From Tupaia tana (taxonomy: Eukaryota > Chordata > Mammalia > Scandentia > Tupaiidae), in contig JAKSZU010000007.1 in the NCBI GenBank assembly GCA_026018925.1, positions 97,427,501 through 97,491,500 on the forward strand: a stretch of 64,000 bases of DNA. The letters are read 5' to 3'. The translations under genes were made by a program, and so were the position numbers. The notes under the pieces are model-generated. The model did not search any database. It saw nothing but the letters and a program-made list of their open reading frames with translations, and was not told the origin of the DNA. Below, piece by piece: positions 55,018-64,000 of this stretch. The first letter of the stretch is position 1. The number at the start of each line of letters is the position of its first letter.

Positions 55018-55226
55018 TGAGGGGACTCCAAAAAGTTCGAGAAAAAGTGGAATTAAAGTGTATGTTTCTTTTGGTGCAAAAAATGTTTTTAATCTATTGG
55101 GTCATCAGAAAAGTCATGACACATTTTTGTGTAGAAAAATACAAATACACCGTGACACTTCCGACAACCTAATGTTTATCTTTTTTCATGATACCTATTT
55201 TCCATAAACTTTTTGAAGAGCCTTTA
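55018..55226. mobile_element. Mariner-like MITE (outer) with a nested MITE
   Basis: Inverted ends: GGGGACTCCAAAAAGTTC at 55021 and, as complement, AAACTTTTTGAAGAGCCTTT at 55206-55225. The interior is interrupted by a second palindromic element. No transposase. Family not named with certainty. Confidence 0.75.
55097..55172. mobile_element. Nested 76-bp mariner-like MITE
   Basis: TTGGGTCATCAGAAAAGTCA at the left and the inverted CGTGACACTTCCGACAACCT at the right, with TA on the left and TG on the right as the target. Same family as the 7194-7272 element, but its arms are more diverged. Confidence 0.8.
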
Positions 55227-55466
55227 TGTTTATTTTCAAGTTTTGTTTGTTTGTTTGTTTCCAACCCGAAGGCTCTTCAGTAAGAAACAATCCAGAAACT
55301 ATCTTTGTTTATCAGTGACTAAGCAAGCGTAATGCTAAACACAAGCCAGACTGCTTCGGGCTGGCACAGTGACCTGGCTCTTCTGAGCACAGTGTCCTCC
55401 CAAGATTATGATTTTAGAGCGTATCGGCGATGACTAAATGTACGTAAAAAACAAGTGCCAAGGTGA
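55227..55466. other. Unrecognised sequence
   Basis: Contains a short (GTTT)n run at 55244-55259. Otherwise nothing assigned. Confidence 0.4.
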
Positions 55467-55724
55467 GACCAGCAGTTAGCGTAATGGCTATGTCGCTGGA
55501 CTCCCACGTAGTCGATCACGGTTCACATCCCGGACCCGGTGGCTTAAACTCACGCCGGGTACGTGTGTGTGCCCAAGATCCCGAGAGGAGAATGGAGGAG
55601 AAGGGATTGCGGCGTAGCCATCTCCCCTGGGGGGTGATTTCTCGCTTTCTCTCTGTCTCTGTCTGTCTGGCGAGCGCACGCGCCCTATAGCGAAAACCTC
55701 TCCAAGAAAAAAGAAAAAAAAAAA
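55467..55724 (+). mobile_element. Young tRNA-derived SINE
   Basis: AAGTGCCAAGGTGA flanks it exactly (55453-55466 and from 55725). CpG-rich body. The GTGTGCGTGCGTGC block is shortened to GTGTGTGTGC. Confidence 0.95.
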
Positions 55725-55849
55725 AAAGTGCCAAGGTGACATTTTACGTTGATGAAAAAGAAAATATTGCACCATAAGTTACAGCTATAAAATTGTACTT
55801 AAAAATATTTTAAATTCTTTTTCTTAATGGTATAAATGATAATCGGATT

Positions 55850-56215
55850 TGTTCATTCAACAAAATTTGCTGTCTTTATGTCAAGGCACTGTGAGGATGG
55901 TAAATGAACAAAAATGGACACTGCCCTTTCTTCATGGAATTCACACTCTGGCAAATGAACATAAAGTAATTAAATAAGCACCAAACACATGAAAAGATGC
56001 GACCACTGCAAGATTTATGAAGGAGAGATACATGGAGAGAGGGGCATGTAGAGGGCATTCCTGAGGTGGTAACGCCCTGGCGAAGATCTGGAGGACAACA
56101 CAGAAGATGTTAGTGAAAAGGTTAACGGCACATGCGGACACCCCAGGGGACAGGGCAAGGTGAGCGTGAAGAGCTGAAGGGTTTCGGCTGATGGAAAAGG
56201 CTACGTCATGGGTAG
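55850..56215 (-). mobile_element. L2 fragment, reverse (part 1)
   Basis: TTTGTTCATTCAACAAAATT, CTTTCTTCATGGAATTCACA and CACTCTGGCAAATGAACATA are the complement of the L2 3' end, followed by GAGGGCATTCCTGAGGTGG-type body sequence. Confidence 0.8.
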
Positions 56216-56234
56216 AGGAGTGAAGATATGGCGA

Positions 56235-56600
56235 GGTACCAGTTCGTTAAGTAGACTCATCTGCCACCACAAGTAGACCCCACAGTGGCTTAAACACTGA
56301 ATATTTATTTCCCTCTCACGTAACATTCCAAGCCAAAGACAGGTCAGGGTGGTGGAGGAAGATCCTGGAGACCCACAGTCAGCTGATCCCACTCTGTCAC
56401 CCCAAACATACATCATTCAACCTTGGCATGAGGGTGGCCACCCCAGTCACCTGCAGGATCACAAGTAATGCCACCAGAGGCTTTCGTGGGCCAGGCCTGG
56501 GAGGGGCACAAAATCACTTTTGCTTGCATTTTGTAGCTAAGCCCAGTCACGTGACCACGCTGACAAAAAAGAGTCTGAGGAGCAAGAGGAGTGAGCGTAA
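56235..56600 (-). mobile_element. Unidentified interspersed repeat splitting L2 (tentative)
   Basis: CCCACAGTGGCTTAAACACT, GAATATTTATTTCCCTCTCA and a later CCCAGTCACGTGACCACG recall the reverse of a MaLR-type LTR, but no family can be fixed. L2 sequence lies on both sides. Confidence 0.3.
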
Positions 56601-56689
56601 CAATGGCCTGCAATTGCTGCCTCAGCAAGTGCATGCCCAAGATCCGGGGAGGAGAACGGAATCCCCTGTTTAAGGGATTGTGGCTTTAT

Positions 56690-57190
56690 CTCAACACCAC
56701 CGCAAGTCCATTGAAGGGCTTTAATTAAAGAGGAGTGACACGATCAGAAAAGATAACTCTGGCAACAAATTGGAGAACAGATTAGGTTCAGGGTGGGACC
56801 AGCAGTTAGCATAATGGCTATGTCGCTGAACTCCCAAGTAGCCAACTGCGGTTCGAATCCCTGACCTGGTGGCTTAAACTCACGCTGGATGCATGTGCAT
56901 GCGTGTGTGCCCAAGATCCCGAGAGGAGAATGGAGGAGAAGGGATTGGTCATCCTCTCTGGGGGGTGATTTCTCACTTTCTGTCTCTCTGTCTCTCTCTC
57001 TTTCTGGTGAGCACACACACCCTATAGCAAAAACCTCTCCAAAAAAGAAAAAAAAAAAGAAGTGTATCAGGGTGGTCGTGAGATAAGCTAGGAAGATAGA
57101 GCATCCAGGTAAGACATCATGGTAGCATGAGCAGAGTAGCTGGTGCTCAGGGTAGAGAGAAGCAGATGAACACAGTAACAGCAGCCAGTG
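56690..57190 (-). mobile_element. L2 fragment, reverse (part 2), split by a SINE
   Basis: GAAGGGCTTTAATTAAAGAG, GAGTGACACGATCAGAAAAG and ATAACTCTGGCAACAAATTG continue the L2 complement to the SINE at 56797. After it, GCATCCAGGTAAGACATCAT and GGTAGCATGAGCAGAGTAGC resume in order. Confidence 0.8.
56797..57058 (+). mobile_element. tRNA-derived SINE, inside L2
   Basis: TCAGGGTG flanks both sides (about 56789 and 57068). Lacks the GCGTGACC part of the middle, reading GGGATTGGTCATCC. B box GGTTCGAATCCC. Confidence 0.92.
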
Positions 57191-57451
57191 AAGGTCATGT
57201 AGGGAACCGCAGGCAGACGTACAAGAAGTGACTTCCTTTGTTGAATATTTCTCTTTGCTATTCCCTTGACTCTCCTCAGTTTCTTTTGTGCCGCTGGAAT
57301 CCCTGGTCAGCATCAGTAACAACGGAGATCTGTGGCTCATAAAAAATCAAGGGTCTCTAGACAGAGTCTCAGGGCTGAACTGGTTCGGCAAAGCCTGCCA
57401 TCTTTTTTACATACCAGTCATGAAAAATAAAATTAAAAATTTTTAAAACAA

Positions 57452-57708
57452 TGGGACCAGCAGTTAACGTAATGGCTATGTCACTGGACTCCCATGTAGT
57501 CGACCGCGGTTCGCATCCTGGACCCGGTGGCTTAAACTCACACTGGGCGCATGTGCGTGCGTGCCCAAGATCCCAAGAGGAGAATAGAGGAGAAGGGATT
57601 GTGGCGTGGCCATCCCCCCGGGGGTGATTTCTCGCTTTCTGTCTCTCTGTCTCTCTCTATCTTTCTGGCAAGTGCACACACCCTATAGCAAAAACCTCTC
57701 CAAAAAAA
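57452..57708 (+). mobile_element. tRNA-derived SINE
   Basis: TTTTTAAAACAA before and TTTTTTAAAAAACAA after form the target duplication in AT-rich DNA. B box GGTTCGCATCC, full-length body. Confidence 0.92.
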
Positions 57709-57794
57709 ATTTTTTTAAAAAACAAGAAGGGAATGAGCATAATACAGGAAAGTCAGAAAACATAGAACTTGCATTACTTTTTATTATTTTCGAT

Positions 57795-57900
57795 TATATA
57801 AAATGAGGGCAATAATAAATAAACATCCTACCTCTTGGGATTTGGTGTTATGAGAGGCAAATTTCACTGAGATCACATTTAGTAAGGTGCACAGCAGTTC
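57795..57900 (-). mobile_element. MIR fragment, reverse
   Basis: AAAATGAGGGCAATAATAAA, CATCCTACCTCTTGGGATTT and TTAGTAAGGTGCACAGCA follow the complement of the MIR core. Confidence 0.8.
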
Positions 57901-58274
57901 ATGTTAATAGGGCTCCCTGGTGTTTGAAGTTTCTGTAATTGCTTGCTCAAACTATTTTAGGAGGCATTCATCAAAGAATTTGCACATAAAATAAAGAATT
58001 GCATGTTCAAAAGCTTGTTCCTTCTTTTCTTGTTTTTACTGCTACCTAATATAACAGTATGCAATAGTTATTTGCCTGGTATAAAAGGCTAAACAAACAC
58101 AAGACATATAAGCTTGTTATTCAGTGTGCAGTTTAATTGGAGAGCTGAGAGTTTGGTGGTTGTTTTATTGGTGTAAAAGAGGGAGACTACTCAACCCTCT
58201 TTGAACAGGGTCTTTCTCAAGTCTACTGAACCTTGGTTTTTCCCTTCGTCATCCAGCAAGCTAAAAATAGCAAT
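57901..58274. other. AT-rich repeat-free sequence
   Basis: No family assigned. Words such as GTAATTGCTTGC and GTTTAATTGGAG are homeobox-like but common by chance in AT-rich DNA. Confidence 0.3.
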
Positions 58275-58585
58275 AGGTCATCATTATCAAACACTGGCCA
58301 CTGTTCTGAGTAGCGTATGTATCCGGGTATACCCAGACAAGTACATGTGCACACCCATACACTCACGCACACATTCACACATGCAGATGCCCCTCAGCAC
58401 ACGCCTATCTGGAGGTCTATTACTACCAGCTCCATCTTGCAGATGAGGAAACAGGCACTGAGAGGCTGAGAAAGGTGCCCAGACTCTCGAGCCAGAAAGT
58501 AGCTGAGCCAGAACTCACTGAGGCGCTGACTGCAGGGCCGATGCCCCTTACCCTGCTAGGCCACCTCTTCTCAGCATCGTAAAGG
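58275..58585 (+). mobile_element. MIR, nearly complete, with a CA-rich insertion
   Basis: GGCCACTGTTCTGAGTAGCG, then CA-rich sequence at 58345-58400, then TGCAGATGAGGAAACAGGCA, CTGAGAGGCTGAGAAAGGTG and AGTAGCTGAGCCAGAACTCA complete MIR order. Confidence 0.88.
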
Positions 58586-59050
58586 CTGAATAGCGTCTAC
58601 TCTCTGTTTCGGAACAAGACCTCCCTCGCTTTAATCATTGCATTGTTTCGCAAGAAAATTTTTCTTTAGTCCTTGGACAAACTTGCTCCAAGAATGACCA
58701 ATCACTTGGCCCACAGTTACTAAAGCAGGCTAGTAAGATAATCCCAGATAGGGAGAACTGGGAGATTCCACGACCAACTGCAGTCAGCGGCAGTCTTGCC
58801 CAAAGGGAGCACGTTGCCACCCCGAAGTTTCTGTCCGGCTAATGAATTCCAGGGTCCGCCAGTGGGCAAAGATGAGGCAGATTCTATCTTCCTTTTCCAG
58901 GGTCCAGGGCCTGGTGGGGTGACCACAGAGCACTGCCCCCGGAAAGTGAGCAGATGCTCACTGAACTACCAAAGGAACAAAGAACAGAAAGTGGGGCCAG
59001 TAGGGCCGGGAGAGAGGTTAGCCTGAGCCGGGTTTGCGCTCTGGGTCTTT
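58586..59050. other. Unrecognised sequence
   Basis: No exon or repeat assigned. Frames on both strands lack domains. Confidence 0.4.
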
Positions 59051-59720
59051 ACGAACTCAGTCCTTGGGGATCCAGGGTGGGCTGCAGAGTCTGAGCAGAG
59101 AGATGAGTGAAAGTTCACTATACCAGAGAAGGTGTCAGGGTTAGAGGAAAACTTCAGCTTCAGTTTAGCCTTTCTGAGTTTGAGACATCTACGGCACATT
59201 GAGCGGAGGTGGTCTGTGGATGAATGGCAATAGATTACTTAGTTCAGAAGACCAGGAGGACTGGAAACCGATTTGGGAGACAACTCCACCAGCGAGTCAC
59301 TGGATACATGACTATTAACAAGATTTCCCAGGTGAATGCGCACAGGGAGAGGGAGAGAGGAAGAGATTGGAAGCTCAAAGAACTATCCATAGAGGAGGGA
59401 GGAGGACAGACGAGAGGAGCCTGAGCCGAAGCACGAGACAGGAGAATTTCGTGAGCAGAGCATCAGAGAGGCTGGAGAAGGAGGGAGCATCATTTTAAAG
59501 GGTGTGAGTAAGAGAGTCAACTATCTGGGGGAGGTCAGACGAGGTAGGGCAGAAAAGCCTTTGTTGTTTCAGTGGAGCGGCTTCTAACTTCCAGAGGTGA
59601 AAAGCAGGTGTGAGGTTAGGAAGTGACGTGAAAGGCAGGCAGAGAGAACTCCTGGGGAAGAGACAGCAGAGTGGATGGTGCTGGTCCATCCCGTTCCTCA
59701 GTGTTTCCGAGACTGGGGAG
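59051..59720 (-). mobile_element. L2 body fragment, reverse
   Basis: GAGTTTGAGACATCTACGGC, AGACCAGGAGGACTGGAAAC and AGTAAGAGAGTCAACTATCT correspond in order to the complement of the L2 ORF region. Strongly diverged. Confidence 0.55.
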
Positions 59721-60139
59721 TGGGCTACCCAAGCCTGGTTTCTCTGATAGCTTCGGGGACACGCGAGGGTTACAGACCCCCTCCCAGCAGTGGTGGTTTC
59801 ATCCTGAATGCCCACAATCACCAGGCCTTTTCCAAATCCCTAAACCGAGTAGCTTGAGACAGGGGACTCTCTTTCGACCCTCAGTTATCTAATATCCTAC
59901 GAAAATCTTTGAATGTCCCCACACTCAGGTCTTACGTGTGCTGGAGGCAAGTGTTTATCATTGGCATAAAACCCAGGCGTTTCCACGGTTGAAGGGAGTT
60001 TCCACGTGTTTTCTGTATTCTCCTCTTAGCTGTATTGGTAAAGTTAGTTCATCACAGCCACACCACCTCACAAGCATTATTTAAGATGAAACTGCTCGGA
60101 AGAACCAACCTAACAGCCCCATCTCTTCTCACCATATCT
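59721..60139. other. Unrecognised sequence
   Basis: Nothing assigned. Confidence 0.4.
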
Positions 60140-60273
60140 AGCGGTCCACGTCTGTTATCCTGCCCCACCTCTCACTTCCTGCGTGATCTTGGACTTGTCA
60201 CAACTTCTCAGGACCTCTGTCACCTCATCTGTGTAACAGGGCACTGGACAAGATGCTCTATAACATGAAATTA
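60140..60273 (-). mobile_element. MIR fragment, reverse
   Basis: GATCTTGGACTTGTCACAAC, TTCTCAGGACCTCTGTCACC and TCATCTGTGTAACAGGGCAC are the complement of the conserved MIR core. Confidence 0.88.
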
Positions 60274-60313
60274 CTCTACAATAGGAGTTGGTACTCTTCT
60301 ACAAAAAGCAGGT

Positions 60314-60548
60314 CATTGAGGTTGTGGTAAAACACGATGCTCTGTGAGACTGATGCTCCTGGGAAAGTCCCAGGTTCGCATCTGGACAGCTCCCTGAGTG
60401 CCCCAGGCGCCTGCCTGTGACCTGGGGCTGTCTGAGGCAGGGGGGAGATTGTGATGGCGAGACCCCATTGTGGGTGCTGCCTCTGTCTCTATCTCTATCG
60501 CTCTCCCTGTCTCTCTCACTCACTGAAGACATAAATAAGTAGTTTTTT
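60314..60548 (+). mobile_element. tRNA-derived SINE of a different type, inside hAT
   Basis: AAAAAGCAGGT before and AAAAAGCCAGGTA after show an insertion. Head AAAGTCCCAGGTTCGCATCT carries a B box. The middle (GTGACCTGGGGCTGTCTGAG) differs from the dominant family, while the CT-rich end and ATAAATAAGTAG tail are SINE-like. Family unnamed. Confidence 0.65.
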
Positions 60549-60561
60549 AAAAAGCCAGGTA

Positions 60562-60830
60562 GGGACCAGCAGTTAGCGTAATGGCTATGTCACTGTACTC
60601 CCATGTAGTCGACCGCAGTTCGCGTCCCGGACCCGGTGGCTTAAACTCACACCGGGCGTGTGTGTATGTGCGTGCCCAAGATCCCGAGAGGAGAATGGAG
60701 GAGAAGGGATTGCAGTGTGGCCATCCCCCCTGGGGGCTGATTTCTCACTTTCTATCTCTCTGTCTCTCTCTGCCTGTCTGGCAAGCACACGCGCCCTATA
60801 GCAAAAAACCTCTCCAAAAAAAAAAAAAAA
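60562..60830 (+). mobile_element. Young tRNA-derived SINE, inside hAT
   Basis: AAAAAGCCAGGTA flanks it exactly (60549-60561 and 60831-60843). CpG-rich, full length, A tail of about 21. Confidence 0.95.
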
Positions 60831-61036
60831 AAAAAGCCAGGTAATAAACACCTTTGGCTTTGCATACCATATGGTCTCTACTGCAACCAATCAACTCCAC
60901 CGTGATAACCGCAAAGCAGCCACACACAGCATGCACACAGTGATCATGGCTGTGTTTCAATAAAACTTTACTTACAAAACAAGCAATGGGCTGGATGTGG
61001 CCTTGAGACTACAGTTTTCCAACTCCTATTCTAAAA

Positions 61037-61306
61037 TTTAAAATTGAGTGATTCAGTGAAGTTGGACCCCTTAAGAATCACCTTGTAAAATATTCATATC
61101 CTGAGAAAGATGAATACTTATGAGGAGTCACAAAATGTAATTCATACACTGCAAATGGAAAGAACAGACAAATGTAAGGTTTTGTATTTCATCCATAAAT
61201 AACTGGCTCCTCAAAAAGTAGGTAAGAAAAATGTACTAAAACTCTAGTTGAACTTAAAATTAAGGTTGATCAAACAGGCAGTCTACTTTTAAAAAAGTAT
61301 TTAACA
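61037..61306. other. Unrecognised AT-rich sequence
   Basis: Nothing assigned. Confidence 0.4.
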
Positions 61307-61575
61307 GGGCCAGCCTCGTAGCCTAGTGGTTAAGGGAACAGGATCCCACTGGTTCAAATCCTGGTCCTGGCAACTGAAAAACCATGCAAGGTACATGTGC
61401 CCTAAATTCCAATGGGATGGAGAAATGGAGAAAGGATTGCTGCGTGACCACACCTCACAGGGGATAATCTCTCCCTCTTCCTTTCTCCTCCTGTTTCTCA
61501 CTCTCTTTCTCTGACTGTCTCCAAACACACCTACCCTCTGGCAATTTTTTTAAAAAGAAGAAGGAAGAGAAGAAT
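61307..61575 (+). mobile_element. Older tRNA-derived SINE
   Basis: Head GGGCCAGCCTCGTAGCCTAG, B box GGTTCAAATCC, a diverged middle and CT block. ATTTAACA flanks both sides (61299 and about 61577). Confidence 0.85.
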
Positions 61576-61608
61576 CATTTAACATATTTTTGTTAAAATT
61601 CCCAATCG

Positions 61609-61859
61609 TGGGGCCAGCAGGTGGCACAGTGGTTAAGACTGGCCTTCCACATGGTTGACCGTGGTTTGAGACCTAGACATGGTGGCTTAAAAATTACCCT
61701 GGGGGCATGTGTGTGCATGCCCAAAATCCCAGGGGGAGAACGGGAAGAGAAGGGATTGCGGCATGGCCATCTCCCCTGGGGTGTGATTTCTCACTTTTCT
61801 TCACCAGAGAGCATACAAGCCCTATGGCAAAAACTTAAAAAAAAATTTTTTTTAAAAAG
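61609..61859 (+). mobile_element. tRNA-derived SINE, older subfamily
   Basis: Head GGGGCCAGCAGGTGGCACAG like the short type but with the long middle of the dominant family, so it links the two. TCCCAAT flanks both sides. Confidence 0.9.
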
Positions 61860-61869
61860 TCCCAATTCT

Positions 61870-63304
61870 TCAGAGACTTCCCTTCTCTCACCTTCCCAGG
61901 GTCAGTGAAGTGCAAATGAATGAGGGGGAAAGAGACATTACGCAGAGCTCCTGAGAACCTGCCTCTCCCTCAGGGCCTCTCCCTCTGTCTCCGGTACCAC
62001 CCTAGTCACCATGGCTGCTGCCTGCCCACTGGAACCCAAGGGCGGAGGTCCGAGGCAGGGCTTGGCAGGGCTCGGCAGTGGCCCAGGCTGCCTGCCTCCC
62101 CACAGCTCCTGCGGTCTCAGTAACCTCCAGAGACCAGCGTGGCCGTGGCCGTGGCCATGGCTGTCATTCAGCCCGGGTTTCCTGGTTTGAAGATCTGTCG
62201 TACAAGCCCTGCTATAGAACCATTCACCCCTCCGATCCAGTGACACCCTGATTGGACTCTGCCCACACACAGGACAGGATGGCCCTCACAGCTCCCCGTG
62301 CCTGAGCTCACGGTGTAATCCGGCTGATGTGACCACGGCCCAGCCTGGCTCCAGGCAGCCTGTAGGTGGCCTCCTCTTCAGTCCCAACCTGCTTCCTGGA
62401 GTTTCCTGTTTACCCCGCATTAAGTGGGGAGAGAGGGCCTGCTGACACCCCTGCTTCACTCTCTCCCCCTCTGCTCCGCCTCCTGATCCCTGAAGGGATT
62501 GACCCTACTCTGTCGGTTCTGCTGCCCGGAGCTGCCTAGAGAACCATCCGAAGAAAAGCCATTACCGAGAGCGTGAAGGTATTTGGGAAACACTCTCCAA
62601 CAATGCCTGGCCAACGCTCAAGCCTATTGTTTTGTTCAGAATCTATTTTCTATGTCACAAGCTGTTTCCTATCTTCCTTGTTGAATTCCTTATGAAACAA
62701 ATTACACTCTTCCCCAGGCGGACGGATGGATGAATGCATTTGGAGCACTAGGATGAAGATTTCATATTTCAAGAGGTAAAAAAGCATATATTTCCAAAAC
62801 ATATCATTGTCAATTAATAGGGAATGCATTCTAGTTCACTCAGTAGTTCTTGCTGCAGACACGGCTGAATGAAGGGAGGCTCTTGAGAGCACTAAGCACA
62901 AGGTGGGTTGGTATTAACGCGGAGAGGGAAGAGCGAGCTGGGCGCCAGAGCTCCACATACGGCCCAGGGCGCAAGGAAGCTGGGAAACGCCTTTCACAGT
63001 GTGTTCAGGACCCACAGAGCCAAATACCACCGTGGGAGCAAAGGAGCGCGAACCAGTCTGCAAGCCAGTTCAAGGTCGAGGGACAGGGCTGATTGGGCAT
63101 GGCGGCGGCCGCTTGCACCATCCAAGGATGCAACTCAGAGCCAGTCGTCAGTGTTAGAGCTCCCAGCGGGTGGGGGGCCTTCTTTAGGGATGGGTCAGAC
63201 GTATTCTGCTGCTTGTCTCCGTGTGCTACCCTGGACGCTGGGCCCAGACTCAGCATCCGGGACGTGTTAATGGCCAGGGGCCCAGAGAATTGAGGAGAGC
63301 GCCT
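61870..63304. other. Unrecognised GC-moderate sequence
   Basis: About 1.4 kb with no assignable exon or repeat. A short GGCCGT repeat (62140-62158) and CpGs near 63095-63112 are the only features. Frames on both strands (for example 62908-63270) lack domains. Confidence 0.4.
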
Positions 63305-63565
63305 CAAGAGAAGCACACTTTAAATATTTAGGGACAATATAGAAATTTCATGTTTGATTAAAAGATAGATAATTGCTTATGGGTGGAAATTTATACCTCC
63401 AATTTAAATGCCATCTGGCTACCTCCAAAGTCATGTAAAATCCATAGGTAATTTATTCTTGGCTTTGAGGTGTATTATGTCATTTTAGAAGTTTTTATTT
63501 CCCCTAATTGCATCATCCCACAGCTGACATCAGCATTTCTGCAGCATGCACTGCGTCAGGGCTGG
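63305..63565. promoter_or_regulatory. Possible conserved non-coding element
   Basis: Repeat-free AT-rich block with TTTGATTAAAAGATAGATAA, GATAATTGCTTATGGG, CCCTAATTGCATCATCCC and AGCTGACATCAGC, words resembling homeodomain, octamer and bZIP/TALE sites. Abrupt change from the GC-richer left side. Conservation unmeasured. Confidence 0.3.
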
Positions 63566-63669
63566 AAGAAGGATTTGGTAAAACACGCTAATCTAGCGTA
63601 AAGAGGGGAAGGAGTACTTGGCTTACGGATGGCAGAGAGGGCTCAGGAAGAAACCCAGGCACTTGAGGA

Positions 63670-64000
63670 TGTAGAATAAAGAATACGCTGACTCCCATCC
63701 TCAAGGAGATCAAGGTCTGATGAAAAGGAAACAAAATACATAAATAAAATACATGAAATCACCATAAATACATACAGATGTGTGCAGCAATTACGAGAGG
63801 GGGTCGTATGGAACCAGGAATTAGGCTGATTAGTTGGGGAAGGGCTAGGTAAACCTCACAAAGACACGGAAAGGAACAGGATGTAGTGTTCAAGGCTGTT
63901 ATCAGTGTGCTTTTAGCGAAAGTCGTTTACGACACCCCTCCATGTCTAAAGCAGCATCTAAGAAACTTTATTAAGACTTACCACCTGGTGCCCCTAGTAA
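63670..64000 (-). mobile_element. L2 fragment, reverse, running out of the window (tentative)
   Basis: ACTCCCATCCTCAAGGAGAT and CAAGGTCTGATGAAAAGGAA, followed by repeated AAATACAT, suit the complement of the L2 3' end. The part after 63800 is weak. Confidence 0.5.

Larger units (their letters stand above)
60282..61028 (-). mobile_element. hAT-type DNA transposon fragment split by two SINEs
   Basis: Terminal inverted repeats TAGGAGTTGG and CCAACTCCTA are flanked by an aged 8-bp target duplication (CTCTACAA / TTCTAAAA). The interior resembles the complement of a common non-autonomous hAT family: GGCTGTGTTTCAATAAAACT, TTACTTACAAAACAAGCAAT and GGGCTGGATGTGGCC. It has no transposase. SINEs occupy 60314-60548 and 60562-60830. 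Confidence 0.85.

Noticed and set aside
56744-57340. 198-codon minus-strand frame
   Set aside because: Antisense of a SINE joined to L2 sequence.

Overview
This window is non-coding DNA from a placental mammal. It is dense with old LINE-2 and MIR fragments and two long LINE-1 copies, with MLT1-type MaLR LTRs as well. About forty copies of tRNA-derived SINEs lie on top of these. The dominant SINE is about 250 bp long. It has a tRNA-like head with A and B boxes, a middle region with an often palindromic C-run/G-run, a CT-rich stretch, a conserved tail block ending near CTATAGC and AAAACCTCTCC, and an A-rich tail. It is not Alu, B1, rabbit C, carnivore or AfroSINE sequence. Two 7SL-derived (Alu/B1-like) monomers at 2.4-3.1 kb point to Euarchontoglires. 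A lineage with many tRNA SINEs and few 7SL SINEs suggests a colugo (Dermoptera, CYN-type SINEs). That assignment is inference and could not be checked here.

I found no host protein-coding exon I can defend and no true RNA gene. The many open frames lie in SINEs, microsatellites, a minisatellite or unrecognised sequence.

Layout. 0-7 kb: a young SINE, a cluster of composite 7SL/tRNA SINEs, a SINE with an expanded tail, unrecognised GC-rich sequence, and an 18-copy minisatellite (5.48-6.58 kb). 7-15 kb: a 79-bp mariner-like MITE, older SINEs, an MLT1 LTR, and a long reverse-strand L2 cut by two SINEs and an MLT1 LTR. 15-27 kb: mostly unrecognised sequence with SINEs and MIR, L2 and L1 pieces. 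27.4-36.1 kb: two L1 copies in the same orientation, with SINEs inserted. 36-51 kb: a split MIR, a split L2, and several serial or nested SINE insertions. 51-58 kb: an LTR candidate, purine-rich repeats, AT-rich sequence resembling conserved non-coding DNA, inverted L1 3' pieces, one MITE nested in another, and L2. 58-64 kb: MIR, L2, a hAT element cut by two SINEs, further SINEs, and an AT-rich block that may be regulatory.

The insertions give a relative chronology: L2 and MIR first, then hAT and MLT1, L1 and the short SINEs, and last the full-length SINE family. Several copies of that family keep CpG-rich bodies and near-perfect target duplications, so it was active recently. The region looks like an intergenic desert or a large intron. 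Any host function is most likely regulatory and is unproven.
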